The notes beneath the pieces were generated by a model. It ran no database searches. It saw only the letters and a program-made list of their open reading frames with translations, and was not told the origin of the DNA. Below, in pieces: positions 37,592-46,830 of a stretch of 64,000 bases of DNA; the first letter of the stretch is position 1, and the number at the start of each line of letters is the position of its first letter. Location: positions 28,463 to 92,462 of the forward strand of contig JBDKSF010000025.1 in NCBI GenBank assembly GCA_039680785.1, given 5' to 3'. The DNA is from Candidatus Cloacimonas sp. GTDB lineage: Bacteria; Cloacimonadota; Cloacimonadia; Cloacimonadales; Cloacimonadaceae. Both the position numbers and the translations under genes were made by a program.

Positions 37592-38848
37592 CTAAACAGC
37601 ACGCTTGATAAGCTCTACGGCATTAATTTTGCTTAAGCGTTTCAGAGGCAATAAAACACTTAAAATAGTAATAAAATAAGCAACCACGATGATCAGTAGG
37701 TAGTCCGTGAAAATAAATTTCACGGGTAAAATTATGGCTTCTCCGCTTCCCATTCCCAATTTAATAATTCCAGCATATTTTTGAATTAGCAATAAAACAG
37801 AGCCCAAACCCAATCCAACTACAATTCCCGCAGAGCATAAAAAAAGCGCTTGCAATAAAAACAAGGTCTGTAGGTCTTTATCGGTTAAACCAATGGCTTT
37901 TAGCAGCCCCAATTCTCGTTTTTTGCGTGAGATTGTTTTCAGCAGATTGCCCGTGAGGTTAAAACCGGCGATAATAAACATAAACAGCATAATTACAAAC
38001 ATCAGGAATTTTTCAAAACGAATGGCAGAATAGAGATTGGGATCAAAACTGCTCCAATCCTCAATTTGATAATTGGGAAAGGCATTATGGAGAGTTTGCA
38101 AAAGGTGATTTGGGCGTAATTTGGCAGCTGGCTTCACTTCAATATAATCCGCCTCATTTTCTTTACAGGAAGCAAAAAAGGCAGCATTATCAATTCCGAT
38201 TAAACTATAATTTTGGTCATATTCAGGCATACCCGCGGCAAAAATTGCCTGCACTTTCAGATAACGAATGCGCGGTATCATTCCAAAAGCGGTAGGGATG
38301 TTGAAAAGAGGAGAAATCACCTGCACTTCATCTCCCAAATAAACACCCAATTGAGAAGCCAAACCAGCTCCCAAAGCGATTCCGGAGGCAGAAAAATCTT
38401 CCGGAACAATATTTCCCGCTACAATACCTTGAACAATTTCTCCACCTTGAAATTCCGTTTTTTGTAACAGCGAAGAAACATTTTGATGCTTATTGGGCTC
38501 AATACCAAAACACAATGTTGGCAAGACAACAGAATTGCATCTAATCAATAATTCGTTACGGATAACTGGGCTGGCATAGAACTTCAAATTTTGCAGTTGG
38601 TTACAAACATCATTAGTGTCTTTAATGCGCTGCCCATCTTCTGTAGAAATTCTAATTTCGGAAAAAGTGCCTGTAATTCGATTGCGTATGTCAAAACGGA
38701 AACCATTCATCACAGTGGTCACGCAAAGCAGAGCTAAAACGCCCAAAGTTATGCCAATTAGGCAAAGGTAATGTCCTTTGCCAATTCCTCTTGTTTTGCG
38801 TTCACTTAAATATTTGCCAGCAAGGTAAACAGTGCTTTTTTTCATCAT
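37592..38848 (-). CDS. LolC/LolE-type (MacB/FtsX) ABC transporter permease
   Basis: 418 residues with the LolC/E/FtsX topology: one N-terminal transmembrane helix (LIGITLGVLALLCVTTVMNG), a large periplasmic domain (about 50-270), then three transmembrane helices (FVIMLFMFIIAGFNL; LFLLQALFLCSAGIVVGLGL; YLLIIVVAYFITILSVLLP). It likely extracts lipoproteins to the outer membrane or belongs to a related efflux system. No ATPase gene is adjacent. Divergent from the sigma factor operon. Confidence 0.85.
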   Translation of the reverse strand: MMKKSTVYLAGKYLSERKTRGIGKGHYLCLIGITLGVLALLCVTTVMNGFRFDIRNRITGTFSEIRISTEDGQRIKDTNDVCNQLQNLKFYASPVIRNELLIRCNSVVLPTLCFGIEPNKHQNVSSLLQKTEFQGGEIVQGIVAGNIVPEDFSASGIALGAGLASQLGVYLGDEVQVISPLFNIPTAFGMIPRIRYLKVQAIFAAGMPEYDQNYSLIGIDNAAFFASCKENEADYIEVKPAAKLRPNHLLQTLHNAFPNYQIEDWSSFDPNLYSAIRFEKFLMFVIMLFMFIIAGFNLTGNLLKTISRKKRELGLLKAIGLTDKDLQTLFLLQALFLCSAGIVVGLGLGSVLLLIQKYAGIIKLGMGSGEAIILPVKFIFTDYLLIIVVAYFITILSVLLPLKRLSKINAVELIKRAV

Positions 38849-38964
38849 CTTAATTGATACTACTAACTGAGATGAAGGAAATTAGTCAAGCTTTGTTTAA
38901 GGTTTGGTCTGTTTCTTGCACACCAAAAAAAGGAATAATAATGAGAAATAAGTAAAAAACAGGT

Positions 38965-39453
38965 ATGAAGAAAGAACACTTTGAGGCATTTCTAAGCTCC
39001 AATGAAAAGCGCATCTATAATTATGTATTGTCTTTATGTACTAATGAACAGGATGCTCTTGATATTGTGCAAACCGTGTTCATAGCAGTTTTCCAAAATC
39101 TGGAACGGATTGAGGAAACCACGGCTTTGGCATATACCTATAAAATAGCGCATAATAAATGTCTCAGTTTTCTGAAACAAAAATCCCGTTATATAAATGT
39201 GGAGCCAGATAAGTTCAATGGCCTTCCCGAAAGAAACACAAATACTAAAGAGCCAGATTACACGGTTCTAAAAAAAGCCATTGCTGATTTGCCACCGCGT
39301 TTGTCTGCCGTCATTCAAATGCAATATTATGAAAAGATGTCCTATAAAGAAATTTCCACTAATTTGGGAATAAGCGTTAAAGCAGTTGAATCACTTTTAG
39401 TGCGGGCAAAACGCATTTTACGCAAAAAAATTTTGCAGGATAAAGAGAAATGA
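38965..39453 (+). CDS. ECF-family RNA polymerase sigma factor
   Basis: 162 residues: region 2 (EKRIYNYVLSLCTNEQDALD; DIVQTVFIAVFQNL) and region 4 (LPPRLSAVIQMQYYEKMSYK; EISTNLGISVKAVESLLVRA), the minimal ECF architecture. Followed after 46 bp by its likely anti-sigma gene. Probably autoregulated and responsive to an envelope signal, judging from the downstream genes. Confidence 0.93.
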   Translation: MKKEHFEAFLSSNEKRIYNYVLSLCTNEQDALDIVQTVFIAVFQNLERIEETTALAYTYKIAHNKCLSFLKQKSRYINVEPDKFNGLPERNTNTKEPDYTVLKKAIADLPPRLSAVIQMQYYEKMSYKEISTNLGISVKAVESLLVRAKRILRKKILQDKEK

Positions 39454-39499
39454 AAGGTATAGTAAATAGAACCCAAAATAAAATGAAGGAGCAGAAAAA

Positions 39500-39937
39500 A
39501 TGAAATGCAGCAAAGCCAAACGCTATCTACTTAAACAGATTGATGGCGAATTGGATATTCGCTTTCAGGCAAAACTTTTATCTCATCTGGATAAATGTCC
39601 TGCCTGCAAAGCATTTCTGGCTGATGCCCAAAAAATGCAAAGGAAACTTTCTGCTCTGCCAGAAGCGGAATTTCCTGCTTGGGTTCATAATCAAATTATG
39701 GCTAAGGTGCACCAATTAGAAACAAAGAATCCAGGTTTTGCCCGTCGCGTCAAACTAATACCTGTAACTGCTATGTTGGCAATAACTTTAAGTTTGTGGG
39801 CGGGGATAAAAATCGGGGTTGGCAGCTACAAAAATATCATTCCGAAGAATCAGGATTATTCAATATCAACCTCAATTGCCTACGGAAGTTTTGGCGAAAA
39901 TACCATACTGGATGATGTAACGGAAAATGGAGAATAA
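39500..39937 (+). CDS. Anti-sigma factor with zinc-finger (zf-HC2) N-terminus
   Basis: 145 residues: N-terminal anti-sigma zinc-binding pattern (KCSKAKRYLL, then HLDKCPAC, i.e. H-x3-C-x2-C at about 34-41), a helical linker, one transmembrane helix (VTAMLAITLSLWAGIKIGV, about 93-111) and a short periplasmic tail. A typical membrane-bound ZAS anti-sigma factor next to its ECF sigma. Confidence 0.85.
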   Translation: MKCSKAKRYLLKQIDGELDIRFQAKLLSHLDKCPACKAFLADAQKMQRKLSALPEAEFPAWVHNQIMAKVHQLETKNPGFARRVKLIPVTAMLAITLSLWAGIKIGVGSYKNIIPKNQDYSISTSIAYGSFGENTILDDVTENGE

Positions 39938-39938
39938 A

Positions 39939-40391
39939 ATGAATAAACGCTGGTTAGTCATCATTCTGCTGATATCGGTCAGTTTCAATCTTGCTTTTAT
40001 TGGCAGTTTTATTTACTTACACTGGTTTCACCCTTATCCCCAACCTCCCATGGGAAAAGAAGAAATGAAAAGAGACCTCCCACCTTTTGGCCCGCCGCCT
40101 TTTGAACGCGATGATGAGATTAGAGCTCTAAGAGACATATTTGAAAATATCAAACATTCTCTGATGCTGGAATTGGCTAATGACCCAGTTGATATGAACA
40201 AAGTGAATGCCTTAATTGATTCTTCCCTTATTGCGCAAAACAATCTGGAACGAAAATTGGCGGAAAGAATGGTGGAATATCGTAAAACACTCAGTGCGGA
40301 AGAAGCAAAAGAACACTTTTTGCGTCGCGCTGAATTTGCTAAAAACCGTTTTAACAGACAAAATAATCTGAATAGAAGGAGACACAAATGA
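39939..40391 (+). CDS. Spy/CpxP-like periplasmic metal-resistance-type protein 1
   Basis: 150 residues from ATG 39939 (GGAG six bases upstream; the earlier ATG at 39927 lacks a site). An N-terminal signal anchor (LVIILLISVSFNLAFIGSFI) is followed by a Pro-rich segment (PPFGPPPF) and a long alpha-helical Spy-like domain (about 60-150) like the heavy-metal-sensor family. It overlaps the next gene by four bases. Likely the periplasmic sensor or chaperone of the ECF circuit. Confidence 0.8.
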   Translation: MNKRWLVIILLISVSFNLAFIGSFIYLHWFHPYPQPPMGKEEMKRDLPPFGPPPFERDDEIRALRDIFENIKHSLMLELANDPVDMNKVNALIDSSLIAQNNLERKLAERMVEYRKTLSAEEAKEHFLRRAEFAKNRFNRQNNLNRRRHK

Positions 40392-40981
40392 AAAGAATAG
40401 TATTCCTAACCCTCACTCTGATGCTTGTTTGTGGCATTGTATTTGCCCAAACAGATGCACCTAAAGATCGAACCGCACCCAAAGCAATGAACAAGGAAGT
40501 CCAAGTTGGAAACCAAGAAAGACCAATGCAAAAATGTATGGACGACTTAAAACTAAACGATGCCCAAAAGGCAAAATGGGAAGAACTGAAAATAAATTTT
40601 GAAAAGACCAAAAATACCCTGCAGGCAGAAATCAAAAATTTAAGAATTGATGTGCAATCAGCTTTGAAAGATGAAAACTACCTGCGCGCCAAAGATTTGA
40701 ACAAACAGATAGCATTGAAAAACAACGCTTTGGCTGATGCGAGAGTAGATTTCTTAGCTGCCAGAATGAAAGAACTCACTTCTGAACAAAAAGCCATTCT
40801 GAAAAAGAATATGAAACAATTTCAGGCAGATAAACCAGGACCTATGCACAATAGACAAGAAATGAAATTAAAACATTCTGGAATGGAAAATTGTGGAGAA
40901 TGTGGAGAATGTGACAATATGGATATGCCACCTCAAAATATACCTCCCCAAAAAGAAATAGATAGGAATATCCCCAAATAA
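40388..40981 (+). CDS. Spy/CpxP-like periplasmic protein 2 with Cys-rich tail
   Basis: 197 residues: signal peptide (IVFLTLTLMLVCGIVFAQ), a helical Spy-like region with LKLNDAQKAKWEELK and the LTSEQKAILKK repeat (LTxxQ motif), and a Met/His/Cys-rich C-terminus containing CGECGEC, a likely metal-binding tail. Last gene of the sigma operon, followed by a terminator at 41007-41038. Confidence 0.85.
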   Translation: MKRIVFLTLTLMLVCGIVFAQTDAPKDRTAPKAMNKEVQVGNQERPMQKCMDDLKLNDAQKAKWEELKINFEKTKNTLQAEIKNLRIDVQSALKDENYLRAKDLNKQIALKNNALADARVDFLAARMKELTSEQKAILKKNMKQFQADKPGPMHNRQEMKLKHSGMENCGECGECDNMDMPPQNIPPQKEIDRNIPK

Positions 40982-41006
40982 TCCCTCCTCAGCAACACAC
41001 AGACAA

Positions 41007-41038
41007 AACCACGGGCTACTCCTCCCGTGGTTTTTTTT
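41007..41038 (+). terminator. Rho-independent terminator of the ECF operon
   Basis: Perfect 9-bp stem AACCACGGG / CCCGTGGTT with an 8-nt loop followed by a run of T, 25 bp after the last gene. Confidence 0.95.
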
Positions 41039-41114
41039 CCCGCTTGACAGAAAGAGCTGTTTTTTTTCTGGTAAATTGAAGAAAGTCCTGTAATATTTAT
41101 ATCAGGGAGAAAAA

Positions 41115-41759
41115 ATGGCGCTGATTTTAAAAACAACCCGTTTCATCGAAACCCAGATTGATGCGTTTCTGGATATTTTAAGTGATTCAGCCACAACTTT
41201 TGAGCTGGCTACTGAAGATTATCTTTGTAACCGGGTAGAGCAATTTGAAACCCGTTTAACGCAAATAAGAGAAAATGAACACAAGGCGGATGATTTACGA
41301 GTGAGCATAGAGCATTTTCTTTATGAGCGAACCTTGATTCCTGAAAATAGGGGAGATGTACTTGCCATTTTGGAAAATACGGATGAAGTTATAGACAATA
41401 TAAAGGATTCGTTAGTTCAATTTTCCATCGAAATGCCAGAAATCCCTGCAGCGCTAAATGATTTATGGATTCAGACGGCTAAGGCATCCAGCAATGCAGT
41501 TGAACAGCTTTCTTTTGCCGTGCGTTCATTTTTTCGAGATTTGGCAGCCGTGAACAATTATATTCACAAGGTCTATTTTTTTGAACGCGAGGCAGATCAT
41601 ATTGGTGAGCGTTTGCGCAGGGAAATATTCAGTTTGGATATTGATCTTTCCCGTAAAAGTCATTTGCGTTATTTTGCCCTGCACATAGAAAAAATATCAG
41701 ATTATGCGCAGGTTGTTTGTGATCGTCTTTCCATTTATGCCATCAAGCGTCAATTATAA
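41115..41759 (+). CDS. DUF47/PhoU-like Pit accessory protein
   Basis: 214 residues, all-helical PhoU-like fold of the DUF47 family (FEKTRLTQIRENEHKADDLR-like core; FFEREADHIGERLRREIF). It lies directly upstream of, and abutting, the Pit transporter gene, as in most DUF47-Pit pairs, where it is thought to modulate transport. Own Shine-Dalgarno AGGGAG. Confidence 0.92.
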   Translation: MALILKTTRFIETQIDAFLDILSDSATTFELATEDYLCNRVEQFETRLTQIRENEHKADDLRVSIEHFLYERTLIPENRGDVLAILENTDEVIDNIKDSLVQFSIEMPEIPAALNDLWIQTAKASSNAVEQLSFAVRSFFRDLAAVNNYIHKVYFFEREADHIGERLRREIFSLDIDLSRKSHLRYFALHIEKISDYAQVVCDRLSIYAIKRQL

Positions 41760-43241
41760 ATGATTTTTATTTACTTGCTCAGCGGTCTGTTTTTAGGTTG
41801 GTCTTTGGGAGCCAACGATACAGGCAATATATTTGGAGCCGCGGTAGAAACCAGAATGCTGAAATTTAAGACAGCTGCTCTTCTGGCATCAATTTTTATC
41901 TTTTTGGGGGCGGTTTTGGAAGGTAGCGGACCTTCCGGAACTTTAGGTCATTTAGGTTCCGTAGATGCTTTGGGAGGAGCATTTACAGTTGCTTTGGCAG
42001 CCGCTTTAACCATCACTGCCATTGTTCGAACAGGCATTCCAGTTTCCACTTCGCAAACCATTGTGGGAGCGATAATTGGCTGGAATTTCTTTGCGGGGCG
42101 GCTGACTGATTATCGCAGTTTGTTAACTATTGTTTTTAGCTGGGTGATTGCTTTCGTGCTTGCCGGCGTTATAGCAGCCATTCTTTTTTATTTAATCAGA
42201 CCATTGATTAACAGAGGAAAAATCCATCTTTTGGAGCAGGATGTTTTTACGCGGATGGGGTTAATCGTAATTGGCGCTTTTGGTGCCTTTTCTTTGGGAG
42301 CCAATAATATAGCCAATGTAGTCGGGGTTTTTGTGCCGGTTTCGCCTTTCAGGGATATAAGTTTGGCTGGTTTCACTCTGAAAGGAGTTCAGCAGCTTTA
42401 TATTTTGGGTGCCATTTCCATAATCATCGGAATTTACACTTATTCGCATAAAGTTATGCGCACCGTGGGCAAGGACATTTTTCATCTTTCACCTGTAACT
42501 GCACTTATAGCAGTAACTTCTGAAGCAATTGTGTTGTTTATTTTTGCTTCGCGCTGGCTCCAAAAAATCTTATTGAGCATTGGAATTCCACCCATTCCAT
42601 TAGTTCCGGTATCTTCCACGCAAGTAATTGTAGGAGCGGTAGTTGGCATCGGTTTGGTAAAAGGTGGCAAAAACATTCGTTACAATATTTTAGGCAAGGT
42701 ATCTCTGGCCTGGGTAGCGGCTCCGGTCATTGCTTTTGTTTTTTCCTTCATTGCCCTTTTCATTGTTCAGAATGTATTTGAACAAAATGTTTTCCACAAA
42801 ACAGGATATATCTTTAATCGCATCACTATCAGTCAGATGGAGAAAGAAGGCATTAACCCAAATCACCTATCAACCGTAAATGGCCGCAAATTTGGCAGAG
42901 AGCTGGATGTTTATAAAGAATTGAAAGAGGACGAATATTTCCACCGAGAACAGATGGTGAAAATCCTTAAAATAGCGGAAGTTTTTCCCCTGAAAGTAAA
43001 TACCAATCTTTTACGCGAGAAAGGATTAGCCAATCACTTTTCTTTAAAGCAATGGGAAGCGCTCACCAAAATGGAAGGCAGGGAATTTAACCATAAATGG
43101 CAATTGGAACAAGCGCTTGCCCAAACGGAATCTTGGCAGAAAAAAGCGGGTCTGTCCGAGAGAGATAAAATGCACAATCGAGAGTTGGAAGAGCAGTTAG
43201 ACCTGCTGTATCGGACTTTTTTCGTTGCCAATAAGTTATGA
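41760..43241 (+). CDS. pit: Inorganic phosphate transporter, PiT family
   Basis: 493 residues: about ten transmembrane helices with the two inverted PHO4 signatures (GANDTGNIFGAAV near the N-terminus; LGANNIANVVGVFVPVS in the middle). It continues in a cytoplasmic C-terminal tail of about 130 residues with helical charged sequence, longer than in simple Pit proteins. Metal-phosphate:H+ symporter by family. Starts immediately after the DUF47 gene and overlaps the AEC gene by four bases. Confidence 0.94.
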   Translation: MIFIYLLSGLFLGWSLGANDTGNIFGAAVETRMLKFKTAALLASIFIFLGAVLEGSGPSGTLGHLGSVDALGGAFTVALAAALTITAIVRTGIPVSTSQTIVGAIIGWNFFAGRLTDYRSLLTIVFSWVIAFVLAGVIAAILFYLIRPLINRGKIHLLEQDVFTRMGLIVIGAFGAFSLGANNIANVVGVFVPVSPFRDISLAGFTLKGVQQLYILGAISIIIGIYTYSHKVMRTVGKDIFHLSPVTALIAVTSEAIVLFIFASRWLQKILLSIGIPPIPLVPVSSTQVIVGAVVGIGLVKGGKNIRYNILGKVSLAWVAAPVIAFVFSFIALFIVQNVFEQNVFHKTGYIFNRITISQMEKEGINPNHLSTVNGRKFGRELDVYKELKEDEYFHREQMVKILKIAEVFPLKVNTNLLREKGLANHFSLKQWEALTKMEGREFNHKWQLEQALAQTESWQKKAGLSERDKMHNRELEEQLDLLYRTFFVANKL

Positions 43242-44140
43242 ATCCCTTCGTTGAAAAGATAATTCCGCTTATCCTTGCCTTTTTCATTGGCATTGCATTT
43301 AAGGCATTAAAGCTGCTTTCCGAAGAGGATGCGCCCATTCTATTGAAAGTTGTCTTAAATGTTTGTTTACCCTGTTTAACGATTATTTCCATTGCCCAGA
43401 TACAGTTAAAACTCGATATGATTCTGATACCTCTTTTAGCCATCATTGTTGTGCTACTTATGTATGTAATTTCCCGCATAATCGGCAAATTCTGGAAGAT
43501 GGAAAAAACTACTTTCGGCAGCTTTTTGGTAGGGACGATGATTATGAACACCGCCTATGCTTTGCCTTTTTTCTTTGCCGCTTTTGGCAATGAAGGGCTG
43601 GCAAGAGCATCTTTATTTGATATTGGCAACACTTTTATGATCTTCACTTTCACCTACTATAATGCCATAAAATACGGAGGCAATAATCAGTCCGCCCAAA
43701 TTCAATGGAAGAAATTTTTGCGTCTGCCTCCTCTTTGGGCTATGGTTATTGCTTTCACTTGGAAGTTCTCTACCTTGCCAATGCCGCACTTGGCACTGAA
43801 TTTCCTCAATTTTTTAGGCCAACCCACCGTTCCTTTAATGATGATTGCTTTGGGATTATATTTTAATCCTCAGCTTTGCAATCTCGGCAAAGCGGCGCTT
43901 GCCATTTTTGTCAGAATGGGGATCGGACTGGGAATCGGAATTGGTTTAAGTGCAATATTCGGTTTAAGCGGGGTCTCCAGAATTGTGGTTACGGTTTGTC
44001 CCGCATTACCCATCGGTTTTAATACGCTTATTTTTGCCAATCTGGAAAATTTGGACAGGGAGTTTGCCGCCACCATTGTTTCCATTTCTATTTTTATTGC
44101 TCTTTTCTATGTTCCGTGGCTGATTTATCTTTTTAGCTAA
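43238..44140 (+). CDS. AEC-family transporter
   Basis: 300 residues with about ten transmembrane helices and the auxin-efflux-carrier/malate permease layout (VLLKVVLNVCLPCLTIISI early; LPIGFNTLIFANLENLDREF late). Substrate unknown; dicarboxylates or amino acids are usual for bacterial members. It overlaps pit by four bases, so it is probably in the same transcript. Confidence 0.87.
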   Translation: MNPFVEKIIPLILAFFIGIAFKALKLLSEEDAPILLKVVLNVCLPCLTIISIAQIQLKLDMILIPLLAIIVVLLMYVISRIIGKFWKMEKTTFGSFLVGTMIMNTAYALPFFFAAFGNEGLARASLFDIGNTFMIFTFTYYNAIKYGGNNQSAQIQWKKFLRLPPLWAMVIAFTWKFSTLPMPHLALNFLNFLGQPTVPLMMIALGLYFNPQLCNLGKAALAIFVRMGIGLGIGIGLSAIFGLSGVSRIVVTVCPALPIGFNTLIFANLENLDREFAATIVSISIFIALFYVPWLIYLFS

Positions 44141-44465
44141 TTGCGTAGTGAAACCCTGCCCACGCCTTAGCAACATATTTTGTCTTCATTGCATACTCTA
44201 TCTTCTAATAGTTCAGTAACATTTCCGTAACAGTTCTCTTACGAAATAACAGCAGTGTTAGAGAAGTGTTACTGCGTCGTAAGGCAATCAACTATGTGAC
44301 AAGCAGTTATGCTGTTGCCATCAAGTAGGGCAGGAGATAGTGCAAACAAACTGACATTTATGCTGAATTGCATTCTGAATGTGAGGTAATCTTACCATCT
44401 TATAACACAAAGGGGAGGCAAATTTTAATTTGATGGTTGCTATTTAAAGAGGGACAATTTTAGGA
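44141..44465. other. Intergenic region between convergent genes, with GTAAC element
   Basis: 325 bp without a gene. It contains interleaved inverted repeats (44214-44283) and AT-rich flanks. No classical terminator was recognised for either neighbour. Confidence 0.6.
44214..44283. repeat. GTAAC/GTTAC palindromic element 2
   Basis: CAGTAACA (44214-44221) pairs with TGTTACTG (44267-44274), and CTTACGA (44238-44244) pairs with TCGTAAG (44277-44283). The pairs interleave (A-B-A'-B'), so they form either a pseudoknot or alternative hairpins. Related to 30801-30855. Confidence 0.65.
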
Positions 44466-45311
44466 CTAATGAGAAAAGAAAAGCTGGGGATCGGTTTTGA
44501 GGGCGGAAATGAGATCAATTCCGGTTTTGCGATCTACCACGGTAGTAATGCTTTTTTCGATGGCTTGCTGCAAAAAGGAAAGGGTTCCTTGAATGGAAGT
44601 AACGAGATCATAGCCGTTTAACAATCCGGCTAAAAGCATTGCTGAAAAGCAATCGCCCGCTCCGGGAAAAACTACGGGAGCATACTGGCAGGCAAATTCT
44701 TGGAAAAAACCCAGCCGAGCATCAAATAGAGCAACGGAAGAAAATTCGCCTTTGGCATTGGGTGCGCTGGTTATAACAACATAGCGAGGTCCCAGAGCGG
44801 CGAGTTTTTCACAGCATTCTTGCACTTGGTTGCCATTTGAATTTTGCCCATAATGGAAATCAGTTAAAAAAATTGCCTCCGTCCAATTGGGAGTGATGAT
44901 GTCGCTGATAGAAATCAGAGAACGCATTGCCTCAACCATTTCCCAGGTGTAACAACTGTATAATTTGCCGGCATCAGCTAAAACTGGATCAACCAAAACA
45001 AGGGTCTTGTCATTTTTGAGCGGAAGCAAATTTTCCAGCAAAACAGATACCTGCAAAGGTGAGCCCAAAAAGCCGGTATAAATGGCGTCAAAAGTTAGCT
45101 GCAATTTCTGCCAGTGCTGCAGTGATTTTTTCAATAGCACACTATTATCCTGCAAAACATAATCGGGGAAATCCGTATTGGCAGAAAGCAAAGCACTGGG
45201 CATAGTGACGACCTCAATTCCCATTCTATTCATAATCGGAATTACAGCCAATAAAGAAGTGGTTCCAAAGCCGGATAAATCATTGATGGCAAGAACCTTA
45301 GGATTGGGCAT
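44466..45311 (-). CDS. Pyridoxal/pyridoxine kinase
   Basis: 281 residues, ribokinase-superfamily vitamin-kinase fold of the PdxY/PdxK type: N-terminal AINDLSGFGTTSLLAVIP, substrate/ATP region LVLVDPVLADAGKLY, and the anion-hole/catalytic motif FPGAGDCFSAMLLAGLL. It phosphorylates pyridoxal-type vitamers to salvage PLP. Two bases separate it from the upstream phosphoesterase. Confidence 0.9.
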   Translation of the reverse strand: MPNPKVLAINDLSGFGTTSLLAVIPIMNRMGIEVVTMPSALLSANTDFPDYVLQDNSVLLKKSLQHWQKLQLTFDAIYTGFLGSPLQVSVLLENLLPLKNDKTLVLVDPVLADAGKLYSCYTWEMVEAMRSLISISDIITPNWTEAIFLTDFHYGQNSNGNQVQECCEKLAALGPRYVVITSAPNAKGEFSSVALFDARLGFFQEFACQYAPVVFPGAGDCFSAMLLAGLLNGYDLVTSIQGTLSFLQQAIEKSITTVVDRKTGIDLISALKTDPQLFFSH

Positions 45312-45313
45312 AA

Positions 45314-46105
45314 TTAAAAACCGAGGAGGGTAAAAGTATCTAACGGCTTCCCCTCTATATCATAAACATTAAAAACGACCTTACCGTCTATGCGGTCTCC
45401 AATGAGGTAGTTATGGCCTTTAATAAACAATTGGGAATAGGGATTGGGATTATCTTCTTCCCGCAAAGGAGCTCCTCCGCCACCGGAAACGATATAAGTA
45501 ATGCCTTTATATTCGGAACGCTCATAATTGTGATCGTGGGCGCTAAAAACGGCTTTTACTGAGGAATTTTTGAGCAATTCCGGCAGAAAGAGCTGCAGAC
45601 CAAGCTCATCACTATGCTCTCCGGAAGAAAAAATCGGATGATGCAACAGCAGCAAAGAGGGAGTTCTTTCTAAAAGCTGTTTTTGTAGCCAGCGATATTG
45701 TTCCGAGCCGGGAGAAAGGTCTAACACACTATCCAAAATAATGAAACGGATGCTATCCGCATAAATTGTGTAATAAGAACTGCCCTTCAAATAGGGAAAA
45801 TTTTTTAAAAATAAATTCAGGTCTTTTTCGTGATTACCTCTTGCCGGGTAAAAAGCTTTGTTTATATTCAAAGGAGCAATGATCTGCAGGAAATTGTCAT
45901 ATTCTTTTTGAGCTAAACCAAAACTGTTCAGATCGCCTAAATGAAAAGTTGCCTCGGGATGGTGAGAAACAATTTGCTGAACTATTTGGCGATGGATTTC
46001 AGGATTGCTGCGGGTATCTCCATAAATGGCAAAACGAGCCGCTAAATGGAGACAGAGAAAGATAAACAGAAAAACAAAAAGGAAAGATAAACGAAGCTTA
46101 CGCAT
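45314..46105 (-). CDS. Secreted calcineurin-like metallophosphoesterase
   Basis: 263 residues: signal peptide (LSFLFVFLFIFLCLHLAA), then the five metallophosphoesterase motifs in order: YGDTRSN, HLGDLNSFG, ARGNHEKD, LLLHHPIF, FSAHDHNYER. The purple-acid-phosphatase-like spacing suggests a periplasmic phosphatase. Substrate unknown. Confidence 0.92.
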   Translation of the reverse strand: MRKLRLSFLFVFLFIFLCLHLAARFAIYGDTRSNPEIHRQIVQQIVSHHPEATFHLGDLNSFGLAQKEYDNFLQIIAPLNINKAFYPARGNHEKDLNLFLKNFPYLKGSSYYTIYADSIRFIILDSVLDLSPGSEQYRWLQKQLLERTPSLLLLHHPIFSSGEHSDELGLQLFLPELLKNSSVKAVFSAHDHNYERSEYKGITYIVSGGGGAPLREEDNPNPYSQLFIKGHNYLIGDRIDGKVVFNVYDIEGKPLDTFTLLGF

Positions 46106-46147
46106 TTAGGCAAGTTTAATGGATTTTAGATAAGTGAACCAACATAG

Positions 46148-46822
46148 TTATTTTGCCGCTTCTGAATTCGGCAAATCATTAGTGGAAGCTAATTTTTGAT
46201 ACTCTTTGGCAAATTCTTGTAAATCGATCCAAGCAAGTTTTTTCCATTCTGGATTTCTTAACAAGGCGGAAGGATGATAAGTTACGAAAGCGGGAATACC
46301 TCTAAAATAGTGTATTTTCTCTCTGTGCCAGCCAAGCGTATTATTGTTATTCAATAAAGTATGTGCTGAAACCAAACCCAAGATCAGTAACATTTTCGGC
46401 TGGATAATTTCTATTTGTTCAAGTAAATAGGGCAGACAAGCCATACATTCAACTGGTTCTGGATTACGATTTCCCGGAGGACGGCATTTTACGATATTGG
46501 CAATATATACATCTTTGCGTTCAATATTTATGGCAGCCAACATTTTGTCCAGAAGCTGGCCCGCTGCGCCTACAAAAGGTCTGCCTGTTTTGTCTTCTTG
46601 TTCTCCGGGACCCTCTCCGATAAGCATAGCAATGGCATCGGGATTTCCTTCTCCATAAACGAAATTGTTACGAGTTTTATTTAGAGTGCAGTTTGTGCAA
46701 TTGGCGTATTTATGGCGAAGTTTATCCAGCAATTTGGCTTTGCTCATTTCCGGAGGATACAATTCTTTAATACCGCTGTTTTTTAACAATTCCAAATATT
46801 GGCGCAAGGCATCAATGGACAT
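46148..46822 (-). CDS. Family 4 uracil-DNA glycosylase (Fe-S)
   Basis: 224 residues: four cysteines placed as in family 4 (Cys42, Cys45, Cys113, Cys129) for a 4Fe-4S cluster, motif GEGPGEQEDKTGRPFVG for the uracil pocket, and the C-terminal HPSALLRNPEWK motif. It removes uracil from DNA in base-excision repair. It lies eight bases after the omega-like gene. Confidence 0.93.
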   Translation of the reverse strand: MSIDALRQYLELLKNSGIKELYPPEMSKAKLLDKLRHKYANCTNCTLNKTRNNFVYGEGNPDAIAMLIGEGPGEQEDKTGRPFVGAAGQLLDKMLAAINIERKDVYIANIVKCRPPGNRNPEPVECMACLPYLLEQIEIIQPKMLLILGLVSAHTLLNNNNTLGWHREKIHYFRGIPAFVTYHPSALLRNPEWKKLAWIDLQEFAKEYQKLASTNDLPNSEAAK

Positions 46823-46830
46823 ATTCTTTT

